A stretch of 64,000 bases of DNA from Arthrobacter sp. zg-Y20 (GCF_030142075.1 NZ_CP126241.1:2418001-2482000), one strand, 5' to 3'; shown: positions 45,846-55,073, numbered from the stretch's first letter. The notes: a model not told the origin generated them from the letters alone. Translations and numbers: made by a program.

Positions 45846-45864
45846 CAGGACAGCTTTTGACCTG
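45846..45864. promoter_or_regulatory. Inverted repeat between dinB-like and WYL genes
   Basis: CAGGACAGCTTTTGACCTG has imperfect inverted arms (CAGG.C / G.CCTG) and overlaps TTGACC, a possible -35 for the WYL gene. Located in the 90-base divergent gap; candidate binding site for the WYL regulator. Confidence 0.35.
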
Positions 45865-45880
45865 AATTCGGCGTAGCTTG

Positions 45881-46864
45881 ATGTCCATGTTGGAAACCTC
45901 AGCACGGCTGCTGCAACTGCTGTCCCTGCTGCAGCTGCGCCGCGAATGGACCGGGTCCGCCCTGGCGGAGAGGCTGTCCATCACCGAACGCACCGTGCGC
46001 AGGGACATCGGCAAGCTGCGCACGCTGGGCTATCCCATTTCGGCATCCCCGGGTATCGCCGGCGGCTACCAGCTGGGAGCCGGCGCACAGCTGCCCCCGC
46101 TGCTGCTCGACGACGACGAAGCGCTCGCCGTCGCCCTCGGGCTGACGGCGGTGGCCACCGGACCCGTGACCGGCATCGGCGAAGCCTCCGTTCGGGCACT
46201 GGCGAAGCTGGAGCATGTGCTGCCCGGCCGCCTGCGGCCCAAGTTCTCCGCGCTGCGCCAATCGGTCTCCACCCTGTCCGGGCCGCCCGGCGGGGTGGAC
46301 CCCGGCATCCTTACCGCTTTTTCCGCCGGGATCACCGAGCACCGGGTTGTTTCCTTCCGGTACACCGGCGCCGACGGCGGATCCGCCCGCCGCATGGTGG
46401 AGCCCTACCGGCTGGTCAGCACCGGGCGGCGCTGGTATGCCGTGGCCTGGGACCTGGAGCGCTGCGACTGGCGGACCTTCCGGGTGGACCGCTGCGACAG
46501 CACGCCGGCCCAGCGGGAACGCTTTACGCCCCGTCCACTGCCGGCCCGGGACCTTGCCGCCTACGTGCAGGAATCCATTACCCGCAACCCGTACCGCTAC
46601 ACCGTGGTGGTGCGCCTGGCCGCACCGCTGGCCATGGTCGCCGAACGCGTGCCGCCGGATGTCGCCAACCTCAGCGCGGACGGGCCGGGGCACACCATCC
46701 TGCGCGGCGGCTGGGATTCACTGGACCTGCCGTTGATCAACCTCACGGCCTGGGGTGTGCCTTTCGAGATCCTCGAGCCGCCCGAGATGCGCGAGCGTGC
46801 CCGCCGCGCCGTCGCCCTGCTGCAGCACGCCGTCGAAATCCCGCCCACGGCGGAATCTCCCTAA
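45881..46864 (+). CDS. WYL-domain transcriptional regulator
   Basis: 327 residues. N-terminal winged helix (ETSARLLQLLSLLQLRREWTGSALAERLSITERTVRRDIGKLRTLGYPISAS, about 3-55) of the DeoR-like HTH_11 type, then a WYL domain (about 135-210; RMVEPYRLVSTGRRWYAVAWDLERCDWRTFRVDRC) and a WCX-like C-terminal extension. WYL regulators often sense nucleic acids or small ligands and act on the neighbouring divergent gene. Starts ATG 45881 or 45887. Confidence 0.9.
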   Translation: MSMLETSARLLQLLSLLQLRREWTGSALAERLSITERTVRRDIGKLRTLGYPISASPGIAGGYQLGAGAQLPPLLLDDDEALAVALGLTAVATGPVTGIGEASVRALAKLEHVLPGRLRPKFSALRQSVSTLSGPPGGVDPGILTAFSAGITEHRVVSFRYTGADGGSARRMVEPYRLVSTGRRWYAVAWDLERCDWRTFRVDRCDSTPAQRERFTPRPLPARDLAAYVQESITRNPYRYTVVVRLAAPLAMVAERVPPDVANLSADGPGHTILRGGWDSLDLPLINLTAWGVPFEILEPPEMRERARRAVALLQHAVEIPPTAESP

Positions 46865-46883
46865 GCGGCCCGAGCCAAGCCAC

Positions 46884-46889
46884 TAGACT
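46884..46889 (+). promoter_or_regulatory. -10 hexamer (TAGACT) ahead of hrpA
   Basis: CACTAGACTGG places TAGACT nine bases before the hrpA ATG, so the transcript would start within two or three bases of the start codon. The same 11-base context recurs ahead of kgd at 60619-60629. Confidence 0.4.
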
Positions 46890-46898
46890 GGTGGCAAC

Positions 46899-49800
46899 AT
46901 GGCACTGACAATTTCCTACCCCGCCCAGCTGCCCGTTTCGGAGCGCCGCGAAGACATCATGGCTGCCATCGCGGCCAACCAAGTCACCGTTATTGCCGGT
47001 GAAACCGGGTCCGGTAAAACCACCCAGATCCCCAAGATGTGCCTGGAACTGGGACTGGCGGAAAAGGGCCTGATCGGCCACACCCAGCCGCGCCGCCTTG
47101 CCGCGCGAACCGTGGCCGAGCGCATCGCGTCCGAGCTCGACGTCGAAATCGGCGACGAAGTGGGCTTCCAGGTCCGGTTTACCGGCGAGACCAGCCGCAA
47201 GACCAAGGTCAAGCTGATGACCGACGGTATCCTGCTGGCCGAAATCCAGCACGATCCGAAGCTGAAGAAGTACAGCACCATCATCATTGACGAGGCGCAC
47301 GAGCGCAGCCTCAACATCGACTTCATCCTCGGCTACCTGCGCCGGCTGCTGCCCGAACGCCCGGACCTGAAGGTGATCATCACCTCGGCCACCATTGATC
47401 CGCAGCGCTTCGCGGAGCACTTCGCCCTGGACGGCAAGCCGGCGCCCATCATCGAAGTGTCGGGCCGCACCTTCCCGGTGGAAATCCGCTACCGTCCGCT
47501 GAACCAGCCCGCGGACGGCGGCAGCGACGACGACGGCCCCGAAGACGAACTCGAAGAGGACCGCGACCCGGTGGACGCGGTGTGCGACGCAGTGGACGAA
47601 CTTTCCCGCGAAGCGCCCGGCGACGTCCTCGTGTTCTTCTCCGGCGAGCGCGAAATCCGCGACGCCGCCGACGCCCTGCGTTCCTCGGTGGCACGCAACC
47701 CCCGGCTGGCGAACACCGAGATCCTGCCGCTGTACGCCCGCCTCTCCCTGGCCGAGCAGCACAAGGTCTTCTCCCCCGGCCGCAACCGCCGGATCGTGCT
47801 GGCCACCAACGTCGCCGAGACGTCCTTGACCGTGCCGGGCATCAAATACGTGGTGGACACCGGCACCGCCCGCATTTCGCGCTACTCGCACCGCACCAAG
47901 GTCCAGCGGCTGCCCATCGAACGCATCTCCCAGGCCTCGGCGAACCAGCGCTCCGGGCGCTGCGGCCGTGTTTCGGACGGCATCGCCATCCGCCTGTACT
48001 CGCAGGAGGACTTCGAGTCCCGGCCCGAGTTCACCGACCCGGAAATCCTGCGCACCAACCTCGCCGCCGTCATCCTGCAGATGGCCGCCATGGGCGTGGC
48101 CAAGGGCCCCAAGGATGTATCCGACTTCCCGTTCGTCCAGCCGCCGGATTCCAAGGCCGTCAACGACGGCGCGGTGCTGCTGCGCGAACTCGGTGCCCTG
48201 CATCCCAAGGGCGGCATCACCCCGGTGGGCCGCAAGCTCTCCCAGCTGCCGGTGGATCCGCGGCTGGGCCGGATGATCGTTGAAGCGGGCCAGCGCGGCT
48301 GCGCCAAGGAACTCATGGTCCTGACCGCCGCCCTGACCATCCAGGATCCGCGCGAGCGGCCCTCCAAGGACGATCCGGCCCGCGCCCAGAAGGCCGCGGA
48401 AATGCACAAGCGGTTCGTAGACGAGAAATCGGACTTCACCGGCTACCTGAACCTGTGGCGCTACGTCCAGGAAAAGCAGAAGGAGCTGTCCTCCTCCGCC
48501 TTCCGGCGGCTGTGCAAGAACGAGTTCCTGAACTTCCTGCGCATCCGCGAATGGCAGGACCTGTTTGCGCAGCTGCGCCAGCTGGCCAAGCCGCTGGGCA
48601 TCACCCTGTCCCCGGACCCGGTGGACCCGGTGGGCCGGCATAAGGAAATCCATATGTCGCTGCTGGCCGGGCTGCTCAGCCACATCGGCCTCTATGACCA
48701 GCGCAAGCGCGAATACGCCGGCGCCCGGGGTACCCGCTTCGCGGTGTTCCCCGGTTCGGCCCTGTTCAAGAAGTCCCCGGACTGGGTGATGGCGGCCGAA
48801 CTGGTGGAGACCTCCCGGCTGTGGGCGCGGGTGGCGGCGTCGTTTGATCCGCTCTGGGCCGAGGAAGTGGCGCCGCACCTGGTCAAGCGCACCTACAGCG
48901 AGCCGCACTGGTCCAAGAGCCGCGGCGCGGTAATGGCCTATGAGAAGGTCACCCTGTACGGCGTTCCCGTGGTGCCCCAGCGAAGCATCAACTACGGCCG
49001 GATCGATCCGGTGCTCTCCCGCGAGATGTTCATCCGCCACGCCCTGGTGGAGGGCGACTGGCGCACGCACCACAAGTTCTTCCACCGCAACCAGGCCTTG
49101 CTGGCCGAAGTGGAGGAACTGGAGAACCGGGTCCGCCGCCGCGGCCTGCGCGTGGATGACGAGACCCTCTTCGAGTTCTACGACGAGCGCGTGGGCGCCG
49201 ACGTCGTCTCCGAGCGGCATTTCGACAAGTGGTGGAAGTCCGCCCGGCACGAGAACCCCGCCCTGCTGGACTTTGACCCGGACGCCCTGCGCACCGACAA
49301 CGCCGAGGGGCTGGACGAGAACGACTTCCCCAAGTCCTTCTTCTACGGTTCCTTCGAGCTGCCGCTGACCTACGAGTTCACGCCCGGCGTGCCCGGCGCC
49401 AACGACGGTGTCACGGTGGAAGTGCCGGTCCTGTTCCTGAACCAGCTCACGCCCGGACCCTTCGCGTGGCAGATCCCGGGGCTGCGCGCCGAACTCATCA
49501 CCGCCCTGATCAAGTCCCTGCCCAAGGCGGTGCGGAAGAACTTCGTTCCTGCGCCCGACGTCGCCCGCTCGGCTGCCGCTGCGCTGGCCGCGGACTTCGA
49601 CCCTGCCTCTGATGAGCTGGAGCCGTCCCTGGAACTGGTGCTGCGCCGGCTCAAGGGCTCCATCATTCCGCCCGGTTCCTGGAACTGGGACGCGGTGCCG
49701 GCGCATCTGCGGATGACCTTCACCGTGGTGGATTCCGCCGGACGCGTGCTGGACGAAGGCAAGGACCTTGCGGCACTGCAGGAGGCCCTGGCCCCGGCCA

Positions 49801-50828
49801 CCCGGCGCGCCATTGCCGAGTCACTGGGCGCCACGCCGTCGACCGTTCAGCCGCGCGGACCCAAGGGCGCCAAGGGGTCCAACGGGTCCAACGGGTCCAA
49901 CGGGTCCAACGGCAAGGCCCCAGCTACTGCGAACGGCAGCGGTTCCTCCTCCTCCGTGGCGGAGCGGACCGGACTGACCGAGTGGAGCATCGGCACCCTG
50001 GAGAAGCAGGTCCAGCGGCTGGTGGCCGGCCACACCGTGACCGGTTATCCGGCGCTGGTGGATGAAGGCAGCACGGCCGGCGTGCGGATCTTCCAGAGCC
50101 CGGGTGAACAGCGCACGGCAATGCGCGCCGGAGTCATCCGGCTGCTGGTGCTGCGGGTACCCAGCCCGGCTAAATACGTACTGGAGCACCTGAGCAACAC
50201 CGAGAAGCTGACCTTCAGCCAAAATCCGCACGGCAGTGTGGCTGCGCTGATCGAGGACTGCACGCTGGCCGCAGTGGACAAGCTCACCCCGGAGGTGCTG
50301 CCCTGGACCCGCGCGGAATTCGATGCACTTTATGAAACCGTTCGGGCTGAACTGATCGACACCGTCTTTACCGTCACCGCCATTGTGGAGAAGATCCTCG
50401 CCAGCACCAGGCGGATCACGAAGGCGCTCAAGGGCACCACTTCGCTGTCCCTGATCAGCGCCCTGAACGACATCCGGGCACAGCTGGACGCCCTGGTGTA
50501 TCCGGGGTTCGTGGCCCGAACGGGCTACGCCCAGCTGATGCACCTGCCCCGCTATCTGGCCGGCATTGAGCGGCGCCTGGAGAAGCTGCCCGGCAACGTG
50601 CAGCGCGACGGGCTGTCCATGGCAGTGGTCCAGCGTCTGGAGGATGAGTACGACGACGCCGTGGCGGCGCTGGCGCCCGGCCGCGGCACTCCCCCGGAAC
50701 TTGCCGAGGTGCGCTGGATGATCGAGGAACTGCGGATCAGCTTCTTTGCCCAGGAACTGGGCACGGCCCGGACCGTTTCGGAGAAACGGATCCGGACCGC
50801 ACTGAACTCGGCGCTGGCTCCGGCCTGA
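46899..50828 (+). CDS. hrpA: ATP-dependent RNA helicase HrpA
   Basis: 1309 residues, DEAH-box helicase. Motif I GETGSGKTTQIP (about 34-45), motif II IIDEAHERS (about 128), motif III TSATID, motif VI QRSGRCGR (about 350), then helicase-associated (HA2) and OB-fold domains and the long C-terminal DUF3418 domain typical of HrpA. Roles in E. coli include rescue of stalled ribosomes. An (SNG)4 linker (about 992-1004) splits the C-terminal region. A GC-rich hairpin follows the stop. Confidence 0.95.
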   Translation: MALTISYPAQLPVSERREDIMAAIAANQVTVIAGETGSGKTTQIPKMCLELGLAEKGLIGHTQPRRLAARTVAERIASELDVEIGDEVGFQVRFTGETSRKTKVKLMTDGILLAEIQHDPKLKKYSTIIIDEAHERSLNIDFILGYLRRLLPERPDLKVIITSATIDPQRFAEHFALDGKPAPIIEVSGRTFPVEIRYRPLNQPADGGSDDDGPEDELEEDRDPVDAVCDAVDELSREAPGDVLVFFSGEREIRDAADALRSSVARNPRLANTEILPLYARLSLAEQHKVFSPGRNRRIVLATNVAETSLTVPGIKYVVDTGTARISRYSHRTKVQRLPIERISQASANQRSGRCGRVSDGIAIRLYSQEDFESRPEFTDPEILRTNLAAVILQMAAMGVAKGPKDVSDFPFVQPPDSKAVNDGAVLLRELGALHPKGGITPVGRKLSQLPVDPRLGRMIVEAGQRGCAKELMVLTAALTIQDPRERPSKDDPARAQKAAEMHKRFVDEKSDFTGYLNLWRYVQEKQKELSSSAFRRLCKNEFLNFLRIREWQDLFAQLRQLAKPLGITLSPDPVDPVGRHKEIHMSLLAGLLSHIGLYDQRKREYAGARGTRFAVFPGSALFKKSPDWVMAAELVETSRLWARVAASFDPLWAEEVAPHLVKRTYSEPHWSKSRGAVMAYEKVTLYGVPVVPQRSINYGRIDPVLSREMFIRHALVEGDWRTHHKFFHRNQALLAEVEELENRVRRRGLRVDDETLFEFYDERVGADVVSERHFDKWWKSARHENPALLDFDPDALRTDNAEGLDENDFPKSFFYGSFELPLTYEFTPGVPGANDGVTVEVPVLFLNQLTPGPFAWQIPGLRAELITALIKSLPKAVRKNFVPAPDVARSAAAALAADFDPASDELEPSLELVLRRLKGSIIPPGSWNWDAVPAHLRMTFTVVDSAGRVLDEGKDLAALQEALAPATRRAIAESLGATPSTVQPRGPKGAKGSNGSNGSNGSNGKAPATANGSGSSSSVAERTGLTEWSIGTLEKQVQRLVAGHTVTGYPALVDEGSTAGVRIFQSPGEQRTAMRAGVIRLLVLRVPSPAKYVLEHLSNTEKLTFSQNPHGSVAALIEDCTLAAVDKLTPEVLPWTRAEFDALYETVRAELIDTVFTVTAIVEKILASTRRITKALKGTTSLSLISALNDIRAQLDALVYPGFVARTGYAQLMHLPRYLAGIERRLEKLPGNVQRDGLSMAVVQRLEDEYDDAVAALAPGRGTPPELAEVRWMIEELRISFFAQELGTARTVSEKRIRTALNSALAPA
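49875..49910. repeat. Four exact 9-bp repeats in hrpA
   Basis: GGGTCCAAC repeated four times, encoding Gly-Ser-Asn units in a flexible linker. Frame-preserving microsatellite. Confidence 0.93.
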
Positions 50829-50862
50829 GGCACCCGCCCGGCCGATTCACCGGCCGGGTGCC
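50829..50862. terminator. Hairpin after hrpA
   Basis: GC-rich stem GGCACCCG..CCGG / CCGGCCGGGTGCC with one bulge, immediately after the hrpA stop and facing the convergent surface-protein gene. No T-run, so termination strength is uncertain. Confidence 0.5.
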
Positions 50863-50885
50863 CCAACGGAGCCAGTTGCTTCGTG

Positions 50886-52217
50886 CTAGCTCTCCCTGCG
50901 GCGTGCTGACAGCAGCAACACCGACCCGGCGGCTAGGACGAGTAACGCGGTTCCCGTGACCCACATGCCTTCTGCACCGGTAGAGGCAAGTCCGGATTCA
51001 GGAACGCGCTGGGCAGGATTTGCCTGGATACGCACCCCTGAACCGGGAGTCGCAGCACCCTGGCCTGTGGTGGTGGGCGTGACTCTTGGCGGTATGCCAT
51101 TGCCGGCGCCGGCGGGCGGAGCCAGAGGTGCAGTGACCGGCAACTCCGGCAGCGTGGTGTCGCCAGGCAGACCGGGCGTACCCGCCGACGGGCTACCGGA
51201 AGGCTGATCCGATGCCGGACCCGACGGGGCGTCCGTCGGAGTGCCGGTCGGCGAGTCCGTCGGAGTGCCGGTCGGCGAGGCCGTCGGGTGCGACGTGGGA
51301 GTCCCCGTAGGCGAGGCCGTAGGCGAGGCCGTCGGAGTGCCGGTCGGCGAGGCCGTCGGATGGGCCGTGGGAGTACCCGTCGGCGAATCCGTCGGATGGG
51401 CCGTGGGAGTACCCGTCGGCGGATCCGACGGTTCATCCGGGGTATCTGACGGCGGCAGCGCCGGGCAAACCTGGGGCGGGTCTGTGGGCTCTCCCGTAGG
51501 CGGATCAGTAGGACTGTCCGTTGGCGGAACCGTCGGCTCATCCGTCGGCGGAACCGTCGGACCATCCGTCGGCGGAACCGTCGGACCATCCGTAGGCGGC
51601 CCAGTCGGCTCATCCGTAGGCGGCCCAGTCGGCTCATCCGTAGGCGGCCCAGTCGGCTCAACCGTTGGCGGAACCGTCGGCTCAACCGTTGGCGGAACCG
51701 TCGGTTCAACCGTAGGCTCACAGTCCGGAATTACCCATATGTTATTGAGGCTTTCGTTCCAGACATCCAGGAGGTCAACGGCCGGGAAATTCGGGTAAGT
51801 GATTGTCTCCGGCCAGGTAAAGGGGGCGACATGCTGAATGTTGTACTCAGCAAGCGCCCAATCCTGCCCGCAGATCCCAGGGGGCAGTAAGTCCCATACG
51901 CCCGAAAACGTCCCATAGCCCGGTTGCGAGTCCAGGAGGGTTTGCGGGCCTGAATTACCCCAGTCCGCAATACCGTCCGGATCGACTTTCCGATAGAGGT
52001 AAAGCCCGCGCTCAATAGTCTGGTCATAATCTGGGTCAACCAGCTGTAGTTCAGGGACCACCACGGTTTCGCCGGGGTCTGCGACGGCCGGTCCACCCAT
52101 CGCAATGAACCAGCCGGCCATGACGGCAATACCGGTCACCAAGGCTGTTCTGTATCCCCGGCGCCGCTTGTTGCGCATTCCGTTCGTTGTCCTGAGTTCT
52201 TCGTTTTCGAGGTTCCG
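50886..52217 (-). CDS. LAxTG-anchored Pro/Thr-repeat surface protein
   Basis: 443 residues from ATG 52217 (a GTG at 52232 and an ATG at 52178 are also open). The signal peptide is RNKRRRGYRTALVTGIAVMAGWFIA...AVA, followed by a domain of about 130 residues with no recognised family (VVVPELQLVDPDYDQTIERGLYLYRKVDPDG...). Then about 160 residues of PTVPPT/PTGPPTDEPT and PTGTPTAHPTASPT-type repeats, a Pro-rich stalk, and a cell-wall sorting signal: LASTG (410-414), a hydrophobic helix and RRRES. LAxTG is the class E sortase motif of high-GC actinobacteria. The stalk would hold the N-terminal domain away from the wall. No sortase gene is in the window. Confidence 0.85.
   Translation of the reverse strand, partial: RNLENEELRTTNGMRNKRRRGYRTALVTGIAVMAGWFIAMGGPAVADPGETVVVPELQLVDPDYDQTIERGLYLYRKVDPDGIADWGNSGPQTLLDSQPGYGTFSGVWDLLPPGICGQDWALAEYNIQHVAPFTWPETITYPNFPAVDLLDVWNESLNNIWVIPDCEPTVEPTVPPTVEPTVPPTVEPTGPPTDEPTGPPTDEPTGPPTDGPTVPPTDGPTVPPTDEPTVPPTDSPTDPPTGEPTDPPQVCPALPPSDTPDEPSDPPTGTPTAHPTDSPTGTPTAHPTASPTGTPTASPTASPTGTPTSHPTASPTGTPTDSPTGTPTDAPSGPASDQPSGSPSAGTPGLPGDTTLPELPVTAPLAPPAGAGNGIPPRVTPTTTGQGAATPGSGVRIQANPAQRVPESGLASTGAEGMWVTGTALLVLAAGSVLLLSARRRES
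51233..51720. repeat. Proline/threonine-coding tandem repeats of the surface protein
   Basis: Two blocks: about 51233-51425, with units built on GTCGGAGTGCCGGTCGGCGA, and 51480-51720, with 24-bp units such as GGCGGCCCAGTCGGCTCATC and GGCGGAACCGTCGGCTCA. Three or more adjacent units are identical (for example 51598-51660). All periods are multiples of three. Confidence 0.9.
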
Positions 52218-52383
52218 CATTGTCCTTCTCACTCATCCGATAAACGCCAGCAGGCGCCATCTTTGATGAGTGATTACAGACTGACCACAGTAATTAAATA
52301 CCTGAATTCAATACCTGTTCCGGTAAAACAGTGATTCCGTTAATTGTGATACAGGGACCGGATTCAAGAGTCTGAAACCGAAA

Positions 52384-52420
52384 ACGGTCCGGTTCGTTTC
52401 GGGGAAACGAACCGGACCGT
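52384..52420 (-). terminator. Strong hairpin terminator after HIT gene
   Basis: Perfect 17-bp stem with a 3-base loop, from ACGGTCCGGTTCGTTTC to its complement. On the minus strand it is followed by TTTTCGGTTT. Lies 30 bases after the HIT stop. The remainder of 52233-52450 shows no gene. Confidence 0.85.
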
Positions 52421-52450
52421 GCCGGAGGCTGCATTTGAACCGGTGCCAGG

Positions 52451-52879
52451 TTAGGCCTCGGGAACGAACTCCCCGTAGCCTGCGTTCCGGAGTCCCTGGC
52501 GCAGCTTCTGGGCGTTGGCCTCCATTCGCTCCGGATCCGGGTTGGACTCGGCCCGGCTGAAGTCGAAGTCCTCCATCGAGTTGGCCGGCCAGACGTGCAG
52601 GTGCAGGTGGTCCACCTCGAACCCGGCAACGGTCAGCCCGGCCCGCTCGGAACCGAACACCTCCACCTGTGCAGCGCCGATGGCCCGGGCAACGGTGATG
52701 AGCTTCTGCATCAGCTCCGCCGGTGCGTCCGTCCACTTATTGATCTCCTGCCGCGGAACCACCAATACGTGGCCGTCGCTGAGCGGACCGATGCTCAGGA
52801 ACGCCACCACCTCGTCGTCCTTCCAGACGAAACGGCCGGGAATCTCCCCATTGATGATTCGCGTGAACAGGGTGGGCAT
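52451..52879 (-). CDS. HIT family hydrolase
   Basis: 142 residues from ATG 52879 (AAGGAGAA ribosome site). The histidine triad is HLHLHVWP (H91, H93, H95). LFTRIINGEIPGRFVWKDDEVVAFLSIGPLSDGHVLVVPR is the typical N-terminal half. HIT proteins hydrolyse or transfer nucleotides bound to amines or phosphates (Hint-like or FHIT-like). Role here unspecified. A longer reading from 52963 lacks a ribosome site. Confidence 0.92.
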   Translation of the reverse strand: MPTLFTRIINGEIPGRFVWKDDEVVAFLSIGPLSDGHVLVVPRQEINKWTDAPAELMQKLITVARAIGAAQVEVFGSERAGLTVAGFEVDHLHLHVWPANSMEDFDFSRAESNPDPERMEANAQKLRQGLRNAGYGEFVPEA

Positions 52880-52972
52880 GGGTTCTCCTTCAGGGTGCTC
52901 CGTGCGGTCGACGGCGGGCAGGGGTGCCCGGAACGGCGGCGGGACGGGTCGGCCGGTAAACATGATTCGACG

Positions 52973-53839
52973 CTACCCCTTTTCGTGCGGCTCTTCAGCA
53001 CGGCCGGGTTCGGATCCGGTAGCCACCGGCGCGCCGGGAGTGTTGGACCACTGCGACCAGGATCCCGGATACAGTGCCGCGGGGATCCCTGCCTGTGCCA
53101 GGGCGGCGACTTCGTGGGAGGCGAAGATGCCGGAGCCGCAGTAAGCCGTCACCGGCGCCTCGGGACGTACGCCCAGTGCCTCGAACGCGCTGCGCAGTTC
53201 AGCCGGGCTGCGGAAGGTGCCGTCCGGTGCCAGGTTGTCGGTGGAAGGACGGTTCACAGCGCCGGGAATGTGCCCGGCGCGGGGATCCACCGGTTCGGTA
53301 TCGCCCCGGTAGCGTTCCGGCGCCCGCGCGTCGATCAGGGTCCCGGCCGCGGCCAGGCCTTCCACGTCCTCCAGGCCGGCCACGGGCATGTTCCCCCAGG
53401 ACAACTCCGCAGTTCCCTTCTGCACGGTGACCGGACCGGTCTCCAGCGGCAGGCCGGCGGCCCGCCAGGCCCCCAGCCCGCCGTCGAGCAGGCGTACGTC
53501 CTCCCACCCCGCGTGCCGCAGCAGCCACCAGGCGCGGGCGGCCGCCGTGCCGGCGGCGTCGTCATAGGCCACCACCGTGTCGCCGGGATTCAGACCCCAG
53601 CTGCGCGCGGCGTCGGCGAACGACGCCGGATCCGGCAGCGGGTGCCGGCCCTCTGCAGGGACCGCCGGTGCGGACAGTTCGGTATCCATGTCCACATAGA
53701 CCGCTCCCGGCAGGTGTTCCTGCAGGTACTTTTCCCGCCCGTCGCTGGCGCCCAGCACCCACCGCACGTCCAGCAGCACCGGCGGGCGGTCCGATTCCAG
53801 TGCCTGTGCCAGATCCGGTACGGAAATCAGGACATCCAC
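52973..53839 (-). CDS. sseA: Thiosulfate/3-mercaptopyruvate sulfurtransferase (two rhodanese domains)
   Basis: 288 residues from GTG 53839. Two tandem rhodanese domains: the N-terminal one is catalytically dead (no Cys), the C-terminal one has the active loop CGSGIFASH with Cys234. The linker SWGNMPVAGLEDVEGLAAAGTLIDARAPERYRGDTEPVDPRAGHIPGAVNRP is typical. The loop CGSG is nearer to mercaptopyruvate than to thiosulfate enzymes. The GTG overlaps the stop of the metallo-hydrolase gene by one base. Confidence 0.92.
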   Translation of the reverse strand: MDVLISVPDLAQALESDRPPVLLDVRWVLGASDGREKYLQEHLPGAVYVDMDTELSAPAVPAEGRHPLPDPASFADAARSWGLNPGDTVVAYDDAAGTAAARAWWLLRHAGWEDVRLLDGGLGAWRAAGLPLETGPVTVQKGTAELSWGNMPVAGLEDVEGLAAAGTLIDARAPERYRGDTEPVDPRAGHIPGAVNRPSTDNLAPDGTFRSPAELRSAFEALGVRPEAPVTAYCGSGIFASHEVAALAQAGIPAALYPGSWSQWSNTPGAPVATGSEPGRAEEPHEKG

Positions 53840-54495
53840 TACAGCTCCACGCTTTCACCGGCGGACAGGTGCCGGTACTCGGTCCCGTAGGTCTTGCCGA
53901 ACCGGGTGACGTGGCCTTCAACCATGCCCAGCCCGGTCTCATTCAGCAGTGCGTCGTGAATGGGATACGCCCGCTCGGCACCGGTGGCGATGACGAAATC
54001 GAGTACCTCACCCAGCTTGGACCAGGGCGCGTGGACGGGCACCAGCACGGTGCGGGGGCGCAGGCCGTTCGGGACCACTAAGGAGTCTCCGGGGTGGTAG
54101 ACCCTGCCTTCGACGAGGTAGCCGATGTTGGCCACCATGGGGATCAGCGGATGGATCAGGGCATGCTGGCCGCCGAAGGTCTGGATGCCGAAACCGGCAA
54201 TGGTGAACGCCGTGTTGGGCTGCACCTCATGGATCCGGGCGGCGAGGTCAGGTGCGTCGGCACGCAGCAGGTCGGCCAGGGACTGGGGGGCGAAAAGCTC
54301 CAAGCCGGGCTGCTGCTGCATTTGCGCGAACACCCGAGTGCGGTCCAGATGGTCCGCGTGCTCATGGGTAACCAGGATGGCGTGGGCGCCGTCCAGCGCC
54401 TCGTCAACCTCGGAAAACGTGCCGGGGTCCAGCACCAGGACGTTGCCGCCTTGTTCGAAACGGACACAGGAGTGCGTGTACTTCGTCATTTTCAT
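53839..54495 (-). CDS. Metallo-beta-lactamase-fold hydrolase (UlaG-like)
   Basis: 218 residues. Metal-binding THEHADHLD (H44, H46, D48, H49), later His residues in GGQHALIHPLIP and a GDSLV site Asp. The fold and length match the UlaG/YcbX-like group of general metal-dependent hydrolases. It is coupled by a one-base overlap to the rhodanese gene, so a link with sulfur transfer is possible (as in persulfide dioxygenase plus rhodanese pairs), but the protein is not of the ETHE1 type. Confidence 0.85.
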   Translation of the reverse strand: MKMTKYTHSCVRFEQGGNVLVLDPGTFSEVDEALDGAHAILVTHEHADHLDRTRVFAQMQQQPGLELFAPQSLADLLRADAPDLAARIHEVQPNTAFTIAGFGIQTFGGQHALIHPLIPMVANIGYLVEGRVYHPGDSLVVPNGLRPRTVLVPVHAPWSKLGEVLDFVIATGAERAYPIHDALLNETGLGMVEGHVTRFGKTYGTEYRHLSAGESVEL

Positions 54496-54596
54496 AGCGC
54501 CACCCTACTCCGGCGGGATGCGGGCGGGCAGGACGCTGCCGCAGGCCGGCTGATAATCTAGGGGTTCGCCCGACCAATACGCCTGGAGGAACCGCC

Positions 54597-55040
54597 GTGT
54601 CACCAGAGACATCCCGGACGTCCAAGCGGGCACCGGAAACGCGTGTGACCCGCCAGCGCCTGGCAGTGGGCCGCACCTTGGACGAACTGGACGACTTTGT
54701 CAGCACCCAGGAACTTTTCCGGTTGCTGCAGGAGCGCGGTGAACGGATTTCGCTGGCCACCGCCTACCGGATCCTGCAGTCCATGGCTGACGAGAATCTG
54801 GTGGATGTCCTGCGCACGGGCGACGGCGAGGCGCTGTACCGGCGCTGCGCCGTCGGACACCATCATCACCATTTGGTCTGCCGCGAGTGCGGCAAGGCGG
54901 TGGAGGTGGAAGCACCGGCCGTCGAAAGCTGGGCGGCAGGGCTGGGCGCCAGGCACGGGTTCACCGAGGTGGCCCACACCGTTGAAGTCTTCGGGCTGTG
55001 CCCCGAATGCAGCGCCGCCAAAGCAACCCCGTCACCCTAG
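54597..55040 (+). CDS. zur: Zinc uptake regulator, Fur family
   Basis: 147 residues from GTG 54597 (CTGGAGGAA upstream). Fur fold: winged helix RVTRQRLAVGRTLDELDDFVSTQELFRLLQERGERISLATAYRILQSM, dimer domain with HHHHHLVCRECG (88-99) and CPEC (135-138), two CxxC pairs for structural zinc. Adjacency to znuCBA-type genes on the other strand points to zinc rather than iron. It would repress the transporter when zinc is plentiful. Confidence 0.92.
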   Translation: MSPETSRTSKRAPETRVTRQRLAVGRTLDELDDFVSTQELFRLLQERGERISLATAYRILQSMADENLVDVLRTGDGEALYRRCAVGHHHHHLVCRECGKAVEVEAPAVESWAAGLGARHGFTEVAHTVEVFGLCPECSAAKATPSP

Positions 55041-55073
55041 GTTCCGGCAGCCGGCCCAGGTTCGGGGTAACCC

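Noticed and set aside
46743-49706. 987-codon minus-strand open frame opposite hrpA
   Set aside because: No motif and no start context; hrpA motifs on the other strand are complete.
51233-51720. Regular repeats that might be taken for a CRISPR array
   Set aside because: Units are contiguous, without unique spacers, and are in frame within the surface-protein gene.
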